From the NCBI GenBank assembly GCA_023386645.1, contig JAEWJI010000058.1, positions 124,001 to 188,000 of the forward strand: 64,000 nucleotides of DNA, written 5' to 3'. This DNA is from Pseudomonadota bacterium. Lineage in GTDB: Bacteria > Pseudomonadota > Alphaproteobacteria > Caulobacterales > Caulobacteraceae. The translations under genes and the position numbers were made by a program. Positions 25,029 through 34,096 of this stretch are shown piece after piece (the first letter of the stretch is position 1; each line of letters opens with the position of its first letter). Under the pieces are notes generated by a model. That model was not told the DNA's origin, ran no database searches, and saw only the letters and a list, made by a program, of their open reading frames with translations.

Positions 25029-25790
25029 ATGCTGATCCACCTTTCCTCCTGGCCCGAGATCGAAACCCGGCTGAAGGCGTCGACCACCGTCGTCGTGCCC
25101 ATCGGCTCGAACGAGCAGCATGGGCCCACGGGCCTGCTCGGCACCGACTGGCTGTGCCCCGAGATCATCGCCCATGCGGCGGAGGCCCTGGATGGCGACC
25201 TGACCATCGCCCCGACCTTCAACATCGGCATGGCCCAGCACCACCTGGCCTTTCCGGGCACCATCTCGCTGCGCCCCTCGACCTTCATGGCCGCCATCAC
25301 CGACTGGGTGCTTTCGCTGGCTCGGCACGGCTTCGAGCGCATCTATTTCCTGAACGGCCACGGCGGCAACGTCGCGACCATCGAGGCGACCTTCAGCGAA
25401 ATCTACGCGGCCCATTCCTTCCGACGAGAACCGGCGCCGTTCATGCTCAAGCTCCGCAATTGGTGGGAACTGCCGGGCGTGATGGGCCTGTGCGGCTCGC
25501 TGTTTCCCTCCGGCCACGGCTCGCACGCGACCCCCTCGGAGATCGCGGTCACCCAGGCGGCCTATCTCGACCGCATCAAGATCGCGGACTATTCGCCCAA
25601 GATCGCGCCCAGCGGCCCGATCCGGGACGCGCTGGACTATCGCGCGCGCTTCCCCGACGGCCGCATCGGCTCGGATCCCGGCCAGGCCAGTCCGGAGAAG
25701 GGCCGCCAGATCATCGACGTGGCGGCCCCGGCTCTGATCCAGGACGTCTCCGCCTTCACGGCCGAAGCCTTTCCCGCGCGGGCGGCCTAG
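25029..25790 (+). CDS. Creatininase-family amidohydrolase
   Basis: The 253-residue protein has the creatininase fold motifs: VVPIGSNEQHGPTGLLGTDW with metal ligands E29, H31 and D40, IYFLNGHGGNVATIEATF, and a later HGSHATPSE. The family cleaves cyclic amides or related C-N bonds using two divalent metals; the substrate here is unknown and could be creatinine-like or a cofactor intermediate. It begins nine bases after the TetR stop and may share the efflux transcript. The next gene, a phasin, starts five bases after its stop. Confidence 0.88.
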   Translation: MLIHLSSWPEIETRLKASTTVVVPIGSNEQHGPTGLLGTDWLCPEIIAHAAEALDGDLTIAPTFNIGMAQHHLAFPGTISLRPSTFMAAITDWVLSLARHGFERIYFLNGHGGNVATIEATFSEIYAAHSFRREPAPFMLKLRNWWELPGVMGLCGSLFPSGHGSHATPSEIAVTQAAYLDRIKIADYSPKIAPSGPIRDALDYRARFPDGRIGSDPGQASPEKGRQIIDVAAPALIQDVSAFTAEAFPARAA

Positions 25791-25794
25791 TCCA

Positions 25795-26286
25795 ATGGCC
25801 AGACGTGCAAGACCATCGCTCGCGACGACCGCCGCCTCGGCGGGCGCGAATGCGCGGGTCGGGGCGGAGATGATGGAGGCGGCCCAGCAGGTCGTGGCGG
25901 CGCGCCTGGATATCCTCTCCGCCGGACTGAACGACCCTCTCAAGGCCGACCTGCCCGAAATCGCTCTGATGGGCGCCGAGAAGGTGGAGGCCCTGACGCT
26001 GGCGACTGCGGCCGCGACGCGTGGTCTCAGCGACGTCGGCCAGCGCTTCGCTCGGGACGCGTCACGGGAGGCGCAGGCCGCCACCAGCGCGCTGACGGCG
26101 ATGGTCCAGGCAGGGTCCCCCGCCGCCGCCTATGCGGTGCAGATGAACTATGCGCTGGGCTGGTGGGGTCGGGCCACAGGTTCGATCCTGTCGCTGAACG
26201 CCGGGCTCGCCGCCGCCCAGGCCCAGGCGATGGCGCCCCTGCATCGGACCGCGACGGCCAACGCCCGGAGACTGGCCCGCCGCTAG
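25795..26286 (+). CDS. Phasin-family protein
   Basis: The 163-residue protein is helical and alanine-rich. It matches the phasin (PHA granule-associated) pattern, with EMMEAAQQVVAARLDILSAG, an ALMGAEKVEALTLA heptad stretch and SREAQAATSALTAMV. Phasins coat polyhydroxyalkanoate granules. A basic C-terminus (ARRLARR) could also allow DNA contact, but that is speculative. Its stop shares CTAG with the convergent Rieske gene stop. Confidence 0.75.
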   Translation: MARRARPSLATTAASAGANARVGAEMMEAAQQVVAARLDILSAGLNDPLKADLPEIALMGAEKVEALTLATAAATRGLSDVGQRFARDASREAQAATSALTAMVQAGSPAAAYAVQMNYALGWWGRATGSILSLNAGLAAAQAQAMAPLHRTATANARRLARR

Positions 26287-26660
26287 GCCGTGCGGATCAC
26301 TCCACCCGAACTCTCGACCGGCCAGGGCGTCAGTCTCCCGCCGGCGCAGGGGCCGCCGACGCATTCGCCCGTCAGAGGTTCGAACACCGCTCCGTGCCAG
26401 CCGCACAGGATCAGGGCGCCGTCCGGGGTCAGATAGCGATCCAGCTCGACCGCGACAGGAAATCCCTGGTGCGGACATCGGTCGACGAAGCCCGCCACCT
26501 GTCCGTTCTTGCGCACCACGAAGCCGTGGAAATAGGCCTCGCCGATCTGGAGCACGAAGCCGCGCGAGCCCGGGTCGGAGATATCGGTCTCCGCACACAG
26601 GGCCACGCCCGCCGGCGTCTTCCAGACCCGTCTGCGCTCGGTGGGCGGCGTCTCGCTCAA
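26283..26660 (-). CDS. Rieske [2Fe-2S] protein
   Basis: The 125-residue protein is a stand-alone Rieske domain. C62-P-H64 lies in RCPHQGFPV and C86-x2-H89 in [13 protein letters not shown], the two ligand pairs of the cluster. There is no oxygenase domain or membrane anchor, so it is probably a soluble electron-transfer ferredoxin. Its ATG overlaps the gpsA stop (ATGA), and it converges on the phasin gene. No oxygenase partner is adjacent. Confidence 0.9.
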   Translation of the reverse strand: MSETPPTERRRVWKTPAGVALCAETDISDPGSRGFVLQIGEAYFHGFVVRKNGQVAGFVDRCPHQGFPVAVELDRYLTPDGALILCGWHGAVFEPLTGECVGGPCAGGRLTPWPVESSGGVIRTA

Positions 26661-27655
26661 TGCCGCTCGACCTTGAGCGGCCGCGACAGCAGGGCGTCGA
26701 TCAAGGCGCCCGCGTCGATCTCTCCAGCCAGAAGGGCGGCGATGCCCAGCGAGATCGGCATGTCGACCCCCAGCCGTGTCGCCAGTTCGCGCACGGCCGG
26801 CGCGCTCTCATAGCCCTCGGCCACCGATCGTTTTCCGGCCAGGGCCTGTTCGATCGTCTGGCCCTGACCCAGGGCCAGTCCCAGGCTCATGTTGCGCGAT
26901 TGCGGACTGGAGCAGGTCAGGACCAGGTCTCCCAGTCCGCAGAGCCCGGCCACCGTCTCGGCTCGCCCGCCCATGGCCACGCCCAGCCGCGTCATCTCCG
27001 CGAACCCCCGGGTGATCAGGGCGGCATGGGCGCTGCGGCCCAGGCCCCGGCCCTCGGACAGACCGCAGGCGATGGCGAGCACGTTCTTGATCGCGCCGCC
27101 GACCTCGGCCCCGATCAGGTCGTCGGCGAGATACGGCCGAAACCCCGGAGCCGACAGGGCCTGCATCAGGGCCTGGCCGAGATCATCGTCCTCGCAGGCC
27201 AGGGTCACGGCGCTGGGCAGGCCCCGCGCCACCTCTCCGGCGAAGCTGGGCCCCGACAGCACGGCCGCCCGCGCTTCGGGCAGGGTCTCGATCAGAACGT
27301 CGGTCATCAGCTTGAGCGAGCCCCGCTCGACCCCTTTGGAGCACAGTACGACCGGCGTTCCAGGCCGATGATGCGCCGCATAGGCCGCCAGCGTCGCTCG
27401 CATGTGCTGGGCTGGCGGCACCGCCAGGACCAGATCGCAGTCCGCGAGATCGGCGAGGTCGCCTGTCGCCGCGATTGCGGGCTCCAGCTCCACCCCCGGC
27501 AGGAAGGCCTCGTTGACCCGGCGAGCGCCAATGCTTTCGACGACCTCGGGCTCGCGCGCCTGCAAGACCACTTCGAGCCCCGCCCTGGCGCACACCTGGG
27601 CCAGGGCCGTGCCCCACGCGCCAGCGCCAATGACACCCGCTTTCGAAAACGCCAT
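26657..27655 (-). CDS. gpsA: Glycerol-3-phosphate dehydrogenase [NAD(P)+]
   Basis: GpsA reduces dihydroxyacetone phosphate to sn-glycerol 3-phosphate for phospholipids. The N-terminal [11 protein letters not shown] (residues 10-20) binds the cofactor. [31 protein letters not shown] and [20 protein letters not shown] (with the catalytic lysine region) match the family. The length of 332 is normal. It lies ten bases after tsaD and overlaps the Rieske gene, so tsaD-gpsA-Rieske look like one operon. Confidence 0.97.
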   Translation of the reverse strand: MAFSKAGVIGAGAWGTALAQVCARAGLEVVLQAREPEVVESIGARRVNEAFLPGVELEPAIAATGDLADLADCDLVLAVPPAQHMRATLAAYAAHHRPGTPVVLCSKGVERGSLKLMTDVLIETLPEARAAVLSGPSFAGEVARGLPSAVTLACEDDDLGQALMQALSAPGFRPYLADDLIGAEVGGAIKNVLAIACGLSEGRGLGRSAHAALITRGFAEMTRLGVAMGGRAETVAGLCGLGDLVLTCSSPQSRNMSLGLALGQGQTIEQALAGKRSVAEGYESAPAVRELATRLGVDMPISLGIAALLAGEIDAGALIDALLSRPLKVERH

Positions 27656-27664
27656 CCGGGCTCC

Positions 27665-28795
27665 TTAGGCCTTCGGCCCCTTGCGGCCGGTCGCATACAG
27701 AGGATCGGTCAGGGCGCGCCGTTCGTCCAGCGGCCAGCGTGGCCGCGCCACCGCGTCCATTCCCGAAACCAGCCCCAGGGCCAGCCGTTCCGCGCCGGCC
27801 AGGGCGATCATCGCGGCGTTGTCGGTGCAGTAGGCCAGGGGCGGGGCCAGGAAGTCGAAGCCGCGCCGGGCCGCCGTCTCCTCCAGCACCCGCCGAACCG
27901 TGCGATTCGCCGCGACCCCGCCCGCGACCACGAACAGTCGCTGGTCATGTCGCTCGGCGTAGTCGGCCATGGCCCGCTCGGAGCGTTCGGACAGCTGTCG
28001 CGCGATCGCGTTCTGGACAGCGTCGGCCAGGTCGGCGCGATCCTGCTCGGTCTCCAGAGTCTGGGCCATGCGCGCCGCCGCCGTCTTCAGGCCCGAGAAA
28101 GAGAAGTCGCAGTCCTTGCGACCGAGCAGGGCCCTCGGCAGCTCGAACCACGAGCCGTCGCCGCCCTCCGCCAGCCGCTCCAGCGCCGGTCCGCCCGGGT
28201 AACCCAGGCCCATGGACTTGGCGATCTTGTCGAAGGCCTCCCCCGCCGCGTCGTCGATGGTCGCGCCCAGCCGGGTCATGTCGCCGATCCCGCGCACCTC
28301 CATCAGCTGACAGTGCCCGCCAGAGACCAGCAGAAGCAGGAAGGGGTAGGCGATCGGTCGCGCCAGCCGCGCCGACACCGCGTGTCCCTCAAGGTGATTG
28401 ACCGCGATCAACGGCTTGCCCGCCGCCAGGGCCGCGCCCTTGGCGAAGCCCAGGCCCACCATGACCCCGCCGACCAGCCCGGGGCCAGCGGTCGCGGCGA
28501 TCCCGTCCAGATCCGCATGGCTCAGGCCGGCCTCGGCCAGCGCCCGCTCGGCCACGCCCTCGATCATCTCCACATGGCTGCGGGCGGCGATCTCGGGCAC
28601 CACCCCGCCGTACAGGGCGTGATCGTCGATCTGGCTGTGCACGATGGACGACAGCACCGTCGCCTCACCCCCAAACGACAGCCGCACCACCGAGGCGGCG
28701 GTTTCGTCGCAGCTGGTCTCGAAGCCGAGCACCGTCAGCGGGCGCCGCTCGGTTGCCGGGCCGCCGGGCTCGGGATATGGCGTGGCCCTGTCCAT
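27665..28795 (-). CDS. tsaD: tRNA N6-adenosine threonylcarbamoyltransferase
   Basis: TsaD transfers the threonylcarbamoyl group to A37 of tRNAs that read ANN codons. LGFETSCDETAASVV is the N-terminus and VVPEIAARSHVEMIEGVAER the conserved helix. ATAGPGLVGGVMVGLGFAKG and NHLEGHAVS (metal-binding histidines) follow, then GGVAANR. A longer open frame continues upstream through antisense hemC, but the ATG at 28795, directly before the family sequence, gives 376 residues. It is divergent from hemC, with 58 bases between them. Confidence 0.95.
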   Translation of the reverse strand: MDRATPYPEPGGPATERRPLTVLGFETSCDETAASVVRLSFGGEATVLSSIVHSQIDDHALYGGVVPEIAARSHVEMIEGVAERALAEAGLSHADLDGIAATAGPGLVGGVMVGLGFAKGAALAAGKPLIAVNHLEGHAVSARLARPIAYPFLLLLVSGGHCQLMEVRGIGDMTRLGATIDDAAGEAFDKIAKSMGLGYPGGPALERLAEGGDGSWFELPRALLGRKDCDFSFSGLKTAAARMAQTLETEQDRADLADAVQNAIARQLSERSERAMADYAERHDQRLFVVAGGVAANRTVRRVLEETAARRGFDFLAPPLAYCTDNAAMIALAGAERLALGLVSGMDAVARPRWPLDERRALTDPLYATGRKGPKA

Positions 28796-28853
28796 GCGGG
28801 GCAGGTAGCGGGCGGCCGGCGCTCGCGCAACGCCGCCGCTGTTCTGGTATCCC

Positions 28854-29801
28854 GTGCCCCTGACCGTCCCCGTCCGCATCGGCACCCGCCGCTCCAAACT
28901 GGCGCTCACCCAGTCGGGCATGATGCAGCGCGCGGTCGCCCGCGCGCTGGGCGCGTCCGAGGCCGAGGCGGACGCGGTCGCCCCCCTGGTCGAGATCGTC
29001 ACCACGGGCGACCGCATCCAGGACCGCCGCCTGCTCGAGGTCGGCGGCAAGGCGATGTTCACCAAGGAGATCGAGGAGGCGCTGCTGGACGGCCGCGTCG
29101 ACCTGGCGGTGCACTCCATGAAGGACGTGCCGACCGAACCGCCGCCAGGCCTTGTCATCGCCGCGGCGCCTATGCGCGAGGACGCCCGCGACGCCTTCAT
29201 CAGCGAGACCTACCCGACGTTCGGGGACCTGCCGGCCGGCGCAAGGCTCGGCACCGCGTCATTGCGTCGCCAGGCCCAGGCGCTAGCCCTGCGCCCCGAC
29301 ATGAAGGTCGAGGTCCTGCGCGGCAACGTCGACACCCGCCTGCGCCGGCTGGCGGACGGCGAGTTCGACGCCATCCTTCTCGCCTGCGCGGGGCTCGAAC
29401 GGCTGGGCCGCACCGAGGTGATCCGCGAACGCCTGTCGCTGAACGACTTCCTGCCGGCCCCCGGCCAGGGCGCGCTGGCGCTCCAGGTCCGGGCCGAGGA
29501 CGCCGACGCCGAGTGGCTACGGTCGCTCAACCACCCCGAGACCGCCCTGGCCGTCGCCGCCGAGCGGGGCGCCATGGTTTCCCTCGAGGGCTCCTGCCGC
29601 ACGGCTGTCGGGGCCCACGCCGTCATCGCCGAAGGCGTCCTTCGGCTGACGGTCGAGATGCTGGCTCCCGATGGCTCGGCTCGCTGGAGGCGCTCCGGAG
29701 AGATCGCGGCTTCCGCCTCCGAGAGCGAGGCCTGGTCGCTCGGCGAACGCCTGGGCGCCGAGGTGCATGGCGAGGCGGGGAACCAGGAGATTCCGCTCTG
29801 A
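28854..29801 (+). CDS. hemC: Porphobilinogen deaminase (hydroxymethylbilane synthase)
   Basis: HemC joins four porphobilinogens into hydroxymethylbilane. The protein has 315 residues. VRIGTRRSKLALTQS and VTTGDRIQDRRLLEVGGKAM are the substrate loop, and LAVHSMKDVPTEPP and GTASLRRQAQ follow. C248 in SLEGSCRTAVG holds the dipyrromethane cofactor. The start is a GTG at 28854. Its stop overlaps the start of hemD. It lies beside tsaD, divergently, a frequent alphaproteobacterial arrangement. Confidence 0.96.
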   Translation: MPLTVPVRIGTRRSKLALTQSGMMQRAVARALGASEAEADAVAPLVEIVTTGDRIQDRRLLEVGGKAMFTKEIEEALLDGRVDLAVHSMKDVPTEPPPGLVIAAAPMREDARDAFISETYPTFGDLPAGARLGTASLRRQAQALALRPDMKVEVLRGNVDTRLRRLADGEFDAILLACAGLERLGRTEVIRERLSLNDFLPAPGQGALALQVRAEDADAEWLRSLNHPETALAVAAERGAMVSLEGSCRTAVGAHAVIAEGVLRLTVEMLAPDGSARWRRSGEIAASASESEAWSLGERLGAEVHGEAGNQEIPL

Positions 29802-30472
29802 GCGGCGCGCCGCGCGTCTGGGTCACCCGCGCCTCGCCCGGGGCCGAACGCACCGCCGAACGCCTCCGCGCCCTGGGGTTCGAACCCCTCGTCCGCCCCC
29901 TCCTGCGGGTCGAGCGGCTTTCCGGTCCCATGCCCGAGGGGCCATGGGACGCCCTCGCCCTGACCAGCCCCAACGGGGTCGAGGCCTTCGCCGCCACGGT
30001 ACGGGAGCGCCATTGGCCCGTGCTGGCGGTGGGCGACGCGACCGCCCAGGCGGCTCGCGCGGCGGGCTTCTCCGAAGTCGCCAGCGCCGGCGGCGACGCC
30101 TCGGACCTCGCGCGCCTGATCCTGGCGCACGGCGCACGCCGGGTGCTGCACCCCTGCGCGGAGGAGCCGGCCCGCGATCTTGGCGAACTGACTGGCGGCC
30201 GCACCCAGGCGTGGCCTTTGTATCGGACGCGCGAAACCGGAGTGGAGGCGCCATCGGACTGGCGTATCGCGCTTCTGCATTCGCCCAAGGGAGCCCGGGC
30301 CCTGGCCGCCCGTCTCTCGCCGGACCAGGCGCGCGGCCGAACCGCCTGCGCCATATCCGACGCCGCCGCCCGCCCCCTGGCGGACCTGCCCTTCGCCGAG
30401 GTGCGGACTGCCCGGGCGCCCACAGAAGACGCCCTCCTCGCCGCGCTTGGCAATCCCCGCCCGCCAGTGTAA
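29798..30472 (+). CDS. hemD: Uroporphyrinogen-III synthase, probable CTG start
   Basis: HemD closes and inverts ring D of hydroxymethylbilane. The ~224-residue product begins at RVWVTRASPGAERTAERLRA, the usual N-terminus. LALTSPNGVEAFAATVRERH and FSEVASAGGDASDLARLI follow, and YRTRETGV lies in the second half. In this frame no ATG, GTG or TTG occurs near the expected start. The only initiator-like codon is CTG at 29798, which forms CTGA with the hemC stop. A GGAG lies about ten bases upstream. The open frame continues far upstream through antisense DNA, which is not coding. Confidence 0.85.
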   Translation: MSGAPRVWVTRASPGAERTAERLRALGFEPLVRPLLRVERLSGPMPEGPWDALALTSPNGVEAFAATVRERHWPVLAVGDATAQAARAAGFSEVASAGGDASDLARLILAHGARRVLHPCAEEPARDLGELTGGRTQAWPLYRTRETGVEAPSDWRIALLHSPKGARALAARLSPDQARGRTACAISDAAARPLADLPFAEVRTARAPTEDALLAALGNPRPPV

Positions 30473-30513
30473 AGCCCGCGCCTCCCACAGGGCGTCCTTC
30501 GCCCCTGTCCCGG

Positions 30514-30589
30514 GCCGCTTTAGCTCAGCCGGTAGAGCACCTCATTCGTAATGAGGGGGTCGCGTGTTCGAGTCACGCAAGCGGCACCA
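30514..30589 (+). tRNA. tRNA-Thr (anticodon CGT)
   Basis: The acceptor GCCGCTT (30514-30520) pairs with AAGCGGC, followed by A and an encoded CCA ending at 30589. The anticodon arm CCTCA-TTCGTAA-TGAGG gives anticodon CGT (30547-30549), which reads ACG. The T arm is GCGTG-TTCGAGT-CACGC. All arms pair fully, so the gene is functional. It lies 41 bases after hemD on the same strand. Confidence 0.97.
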
Positions 30590-30618
30590 CCTTTCCAGAG
30601 CAGCGCTAGTCTTCACGC

Positions 30619-30635
30619 CCGGCGGGATCCGCCGG
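30619..30635 (+). terminator. Hairpin after tRNA-Thr
   Basis: CCGGCGG (30619-30625) pairs perfectly with CCGCCGG (30629-30635) around GAT, 30 bases after the tRNA 3' end. It is a probable terminator for the tRNA and hemD read-through. No T-run follows. Confidence 0.55.
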
Positions 30636-30687
30636 ACGGCGGTTCCGCGTGGGCATGCGGTGAGGAGCGCCATCAAGAGAGCGCCCC

Positions 30688-30733
30688 TTCGTAATGAGGG
30701 AGTCGCGTGTTCGAGACCCGCGAACGGCGCCGC
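30688..30733 (+). pseudogene. Degenerate copy of the 3' part of tRNA-Thr
   Basis: Bases 30688-30715 match 30545-30572 of the tRNA at 27 of 28 positions, covering the anticodon loop, variable loop and T arm. The similarity then decays: CCCGC replaces CACGC, which breaks one T-stem pair, and the acceptor strand no longer pairs. There is no matching 5' half. This is either a decayed duplicate or the scar of an element that once used the tRNA 3' end as its attachment site. Confidence 0.8.
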
Positions 30734-30788
30734 CGCCTTGAAACGTCCTTAACGCCTGGCCGTCATCTTGGACGATGCGGAGGCGAGG

Positions 30789-32336
30789 ATGGCGAGAGCG
30801 ACGCGAGATAGGATGACGGCGGACGCGGGGCTCCCCTTGGCTCGGTTCGGCGAACCGTCCGTCGACGCGACGCCCGCCGACCAGTTCCTGCGGTTGATGA
30901 GCCACGAGATGCGGACGCCCCTCAACGGGGTGATCGGGATGCTGGGGCTGCTCACCCGGACGCGGCTGGACGGGGCGCAGCGGTCCTACGCGGAGGCGGC
31001 GCGGGCGTCGGCGGAACACCTGCTGGGGCTGGTCAACGATCTTCTGGATTACGCCCGGCTGGAGGCGGGAGCTCTGGAGTTCGATCTGGCGCCGGTGGAC
31101 CTGGAGGGGCTGGTGCGCGGGGTGGCCGAGCTGCTCAGCCCGCGCGCGCACGAAAAGGGGCTGGAGATCGCGTGGTCCGTGGCCGCCGATGCGCCGGACA
31201 TCCTGGCCGACGACGGTCGTCTGCGGCAGGTGCTGTTCAACCTGGCGGGTAACGCGGTGAAGTTTACCGAGAGCGGCGGAGTCCGCATCGCGGTGGAACG
31301 TGCGGGTGGGGATGCCGGCCGGCCGAACCTGATCTTCACCATCGACGACAGTGGTCCCGGCGTCCCGGTCGAGGCGCGGGGGCGGATCTTCGAGGAGTTC
31401 GGGCACGCCGATGTTTCGGACGCAGTGCGCCACGATGGCGCTGGCCTGGGCCTGGCGGTGGTCCGGCGGCTGGCGGCGGCGATGGACGGTCGGGTGACGG
31501 TCGAGGATCGTCCGGACGGCCCCGGCGCCCGTTTCCGCTTCGAGGCCAGGTTTAACGCGGTCGAGGGTCGGGCGCGGCCAGGAACGCTCGAAGGCGTCAT
31601 GGTCGCGCTGCGGACAGCCGAGCCCATGATTCATCAGGCGGCGACGGCCCAGATCGAAGCCAGCGGAGGCGGCGTGGCCGAAGCGGCCGCCGTAACCCTG
31701 GTGGACCACGCCCTGGCGCGTCCCGGCGGGCTGGCCCCGGCGCCGGAGACGGGGCGGGCGATCGTGATGTTGAAGCCGTCCGAACGGGACCTGATCGATC
31801 GTTACCGGGGCGCCGGCTTCCATGGCTACCTGATCAAGCCCCTGCGCCGGGCGTCGCTGGTCGAGCGGGTCCAGGCGGCCCTGGGGGCCCAGCCGGCCGC
31901 CGCCGCTGCGCCGCCGGTCGACGACCGGCTGCTGGCCGGGCGACACACGGGGGTCCGGGTGCTGCTGGCCGAGGACAACCCGGTGGGCGCGCTGTTGGCC
32001 CGCACCCTGCTGCGGCGCGAGGGCTGCGTGGTCGAGACGGCGGCGAGCGGCGAGGAGGCGGTCGAGGCGCTGCGCCGGGCCCGCTACGACCTCGTGTTCA
32101 TGGACATGCGGATGCCGGGCATGGACGGCCTCGCCGCGGCGCGGGCGTTGCGGGCGGCTGGAGATCGCACCCCGATCGTGGCCCTGACGGCCAACGCCTT
32201 CCCGGAGGACCGCAGGGCCTGCCTGGAGGCGGGGATGAACGACCATCTGGTCAAGCCGCTGGAGCCCGAGGCGCTGCGCGCCGCCCTGGCCCGCTGGACG
32301 AACCTCGACTTCCGCGCCAAGGTCGCCGCCGGATAA
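30789..32336 (+). CDS. shkA: Soluble hybrid histidine kinase, ShkA-like, with pseudo-receiver
   Basis: This 515-residue cytosolic kinase has no membrane segment. HisKA holds H39 (LRLMSHEMRTPLNGV). The HATPase domain shows NLAGNAVKFTE, DDSGPGV and GAGLGLAVV. A pseudo-receiver without a phospho-Asp (about 255-370) contains GYLIKPLR. A true receiver follows with D439 (VFMDMRMPGMDG). The linker between the receivers carries D378-D379-R380. This matches Caulobacter ShkA, in which c-di-GMP binding to Rec1 frees the kinase from a DDR-locked state and feeds the TacA pathway. The adjacent ampG supports orthology as I recall the Caulobacter gene order. The ATG at 30789 follows GGAGG; a TTG lies 21 bases upstream. 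Confidence 0.8.
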   Translation: MARATRDRMTADAGLPLARFGEPSVDATPADQFLRLMSHEMRTPLNGVIGMLGLLTRTRLDGAQRSYAEAARASAEHLLGLVNDLLDYARLEAGALEFDLAPVDLEGLVRGVAELLSPRAHEKGLEIAWSVAADAPDILADDGRLRQVLFNLAGNAVKFTESGGVRIAVERAGGDAGRPNLIFTIDDSGPGVPVEARGRIFEEFGHADVSDAVRHDGAGLGLAVVRRLAAAMDGRVTVEDRPDGPGARFRFEARFNAVEGRARPGTLEGVMVALRTAEPMIHQAATAQIEASGGGVAEAAAVTLVDHALARPGGLAPAPETGRAIVMLKPSERDLIDRYRGAGFHGYLIKPLRRASLVERVQAALGAQPAAAAAPPVDDRLLAGRHTGVRVLLAEDNPVGALLARTLLRREGCVVETAASGEEAVEALRRARYDLVFMDMRMPGMDGLAAARALRAAGDRTPIVALTANAFPEDRRACLEAGMNDHLVKPLEPEALRAALARWTNLDFRAKVAAG

Positions 32337-32373
32337 CGGGACGCGGGGGCGTCGCCGCCGAGGGACGCGCAGC

Positions 32374-34077
32374 ATGACCGATCGCACGCCGCCTGCCGCC
32401 ACGCCCGCTGCCGAGGTCGCGGCGTTGAGGCCCGCGCCGAAGGGCCTGGGGGTCCTGAAGGCCGCCTTCCGCGAACGCCGCACCCTGGCGATGCTGCTGC
32501 TGGGCTTCTCGGCCGGCCTGCCCTTCGCGATGCTGATCGGCACCCTGAACGCCTGGCTGACCGAGGTCGAGGTGCCGGTGGCGACCATCGGCATCCTGAG
32601 CTGGATCGGCCTGTTCGGAGCCTTCCGGTTCCTGTGGTCCCCGACGGTCAACTGGACGCCGCCGATCATCGGCCGGCGGTTCGGACGGCGGCGCAGCTGG
32701 CTGCTGGTGCTGCAGGTCCTGATCGGCCTGGCCCTGGCTTCCATCGCCCTGTCGCACCCGGAGACCGGGTTCCTGGGACCGCTAGCGCTGGGCGCGGCGG
32801 TGGGCGCCTTCGCCTTCGCGACCCAGGACATCGTCATCGACACCTGGCGGATCGAGGTCGCGGACGAGACCGTGCCGATCGATCTGCTGTCGACCATCTA
32901 TCAGTTCGGATACCGGACCGCGGCGCTGGTGGGCGGCGCGGGGGCCCTGCTGCTGGCTTCGGCGGTCAGCTGGCCCGGCGTGTTCGTGGTCGCCGCCCTG
33001 CTGATGGGGCTGGGGCTGGCCGGAACCCTGATCGCGCCGGAACCGCAGCCGAGCTCGACCCAAAGGGTCGCGCGCGAGCGTCGCGGCTCGCCGCGCCTGC
33101 GGCTGGCGGTGCTGGTCGCGACCCTGGCGGCCTGGGCCTGGGCGGCCTTCATGCTGGCGCGGTTCATGATCACCGCCCTGACCACCACGCCCGCGCCGAG
33201 CGCCGGAGAATTCACCGCGACCTGGGGGCCCTGGATCGTGGGGGCCACGGTCGTCCTACCGGCCGCGCTCGCGGGCCTGATCGTCTGGAAGGGCCGGGCT
33301 GCGACCGCGGAGGAAGCGGCGGCGGGACCCAACCTGCCGAACACTCTCTACGACGCGATCCTGGCGCCGCTGGTCGAGCTGATGGGCCGACTGGGGTGGG
33401 GCGCGCTGATCGTGCTCGGCCTGATCCTGACTTATCGGATCACCGACGGGGTCTGGGGGCCGTTCGCCTTCCCGTTCTATATGGGGGCCGAGGGCGGGGC
33501 CCTGGGTCACACCAAGGCGGAGGTGGCCCTGGCGTCGAAGACCTTCGGCGTTGTGATGACCATCGTCGGCATCGCCCTGGGCGGCTGGGCGCTGCTGGTC
33601 ATCGGGCGGATGTGGAGCCTGACCATCGGGGCGGTGCTCAGCGCTGCCACCAACCTGCTGATGATGGACCTGGCGCTGGGCGCCCCGTCGATCGGGCCGT
33701 TCATGCAGGCGACCGGCCTGTACTCGCTGTTCGGCGCCTTCGGCGTAGGCGAGCCGCTGGCGCGGCTGATGCTGGCCATCGCGGGCGAGAACATCGCGGG
33801 CGGTTTCGCCGGCGCGGCCTTCGTGGCCTATCTGTCCGCCCTGGCCAACCGGACCTTCGGGGCGGTGCAGTTCGCCGTCTTCATCTCGCTGGCGCTGCTG
33901 ATCGGGACCCTCGGACGAGGCGCTCTGGGCGAACTGATCGACGCGCAGGGCTATGCGCCAATGTTCGTCATTGCGGCCTGGCTGGGCGTCGTGGCCTTCG
34001 CCTTCTGCCTGATCGAATGGGCCAGGCTCGCGGCCGAGAAGCGTCGGCTGGCGCGCGAGGGCGTGGCGGTCGGCTGA
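32374..34077 (+). CDS. ampG: AmpG-family muropeptide permease
   Basis: AmpG imports anhydro-muropeptides for cell-wall recycling and can drive beta-lactamase induction. The 567-residue MFS protein has LLLGFSAGLPFAMLIGTLNA, WLTEVEVPVATIGIL, FRFLWSPTVNWTPP and a FATQDIVIDTWRIEVA motif, all AmpG-like. It is longer than E. coli AmpG because of an extra membrane-spanning stretch of ~100 residues in the middle (about 230-330). It lies 37 bases after shkA on the same strand. Its 3' end faces a cluster of terminator-like repeats. Confidence 0.9.
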   Translation: MTDRTPPAATPAAEVAALRPAPKGLGVLKAAFRERRTLAMLLLGFSAGLPFAMLIGTLNAWLTEVEVPVATIGILSWIGLFGAFRFLWSPTVNWTPPIIGRRFGRRRSWLLVLQVLIGLALASIALSHPETGFLGPLALGAAVGAFAFATQDIVIDTWRIEVADETVPIDLLSTIYQFGYRTAALVGGAGALLLASAVSWPGVFVVAALLMGLGLAGTLIAPEPQPSSTQRVARERRGSPRLRLAVLVATLAAWAWAAFMLARFMITALTTTPAPSAGEFTATWGPWIVGATVVLPAALAGLIVWKGRAATAEEAAAGPNLPNTLYDAILAPLVELMGRLGWGALIVLGLILTYRITDGVWGPFAFPFYMGAEGGALGHTKAEVALASKTFGVVMTIVGIALGGWALLVIGRMWSLTIGAVLSAATNLLMMDLALGAPSIGPFMQATGLYSLFGAFGVGEPLARLMLAIAGENIAGGFAGAAFVAYLSALANRTFGAVQFAVFISLALLIGTLGRGALGELIDAQGYAPMFVIAAWLGVVAFAFCLIEWARLAAEKRRLAREGVAVG

Positions 34078-34096
34078 AACAGGCGGGGCCTCGTAG

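Noticed and set aside
26660..30472. A 1270-codon plus-strand open frame across gpsA, tsaD and hemC ending in hemD
   Set aside because: Only the last ~225 codons (hemD) carry family sequence. The rest is antisense to gpsA and tsaD, kept open by GC-rich codon bias.
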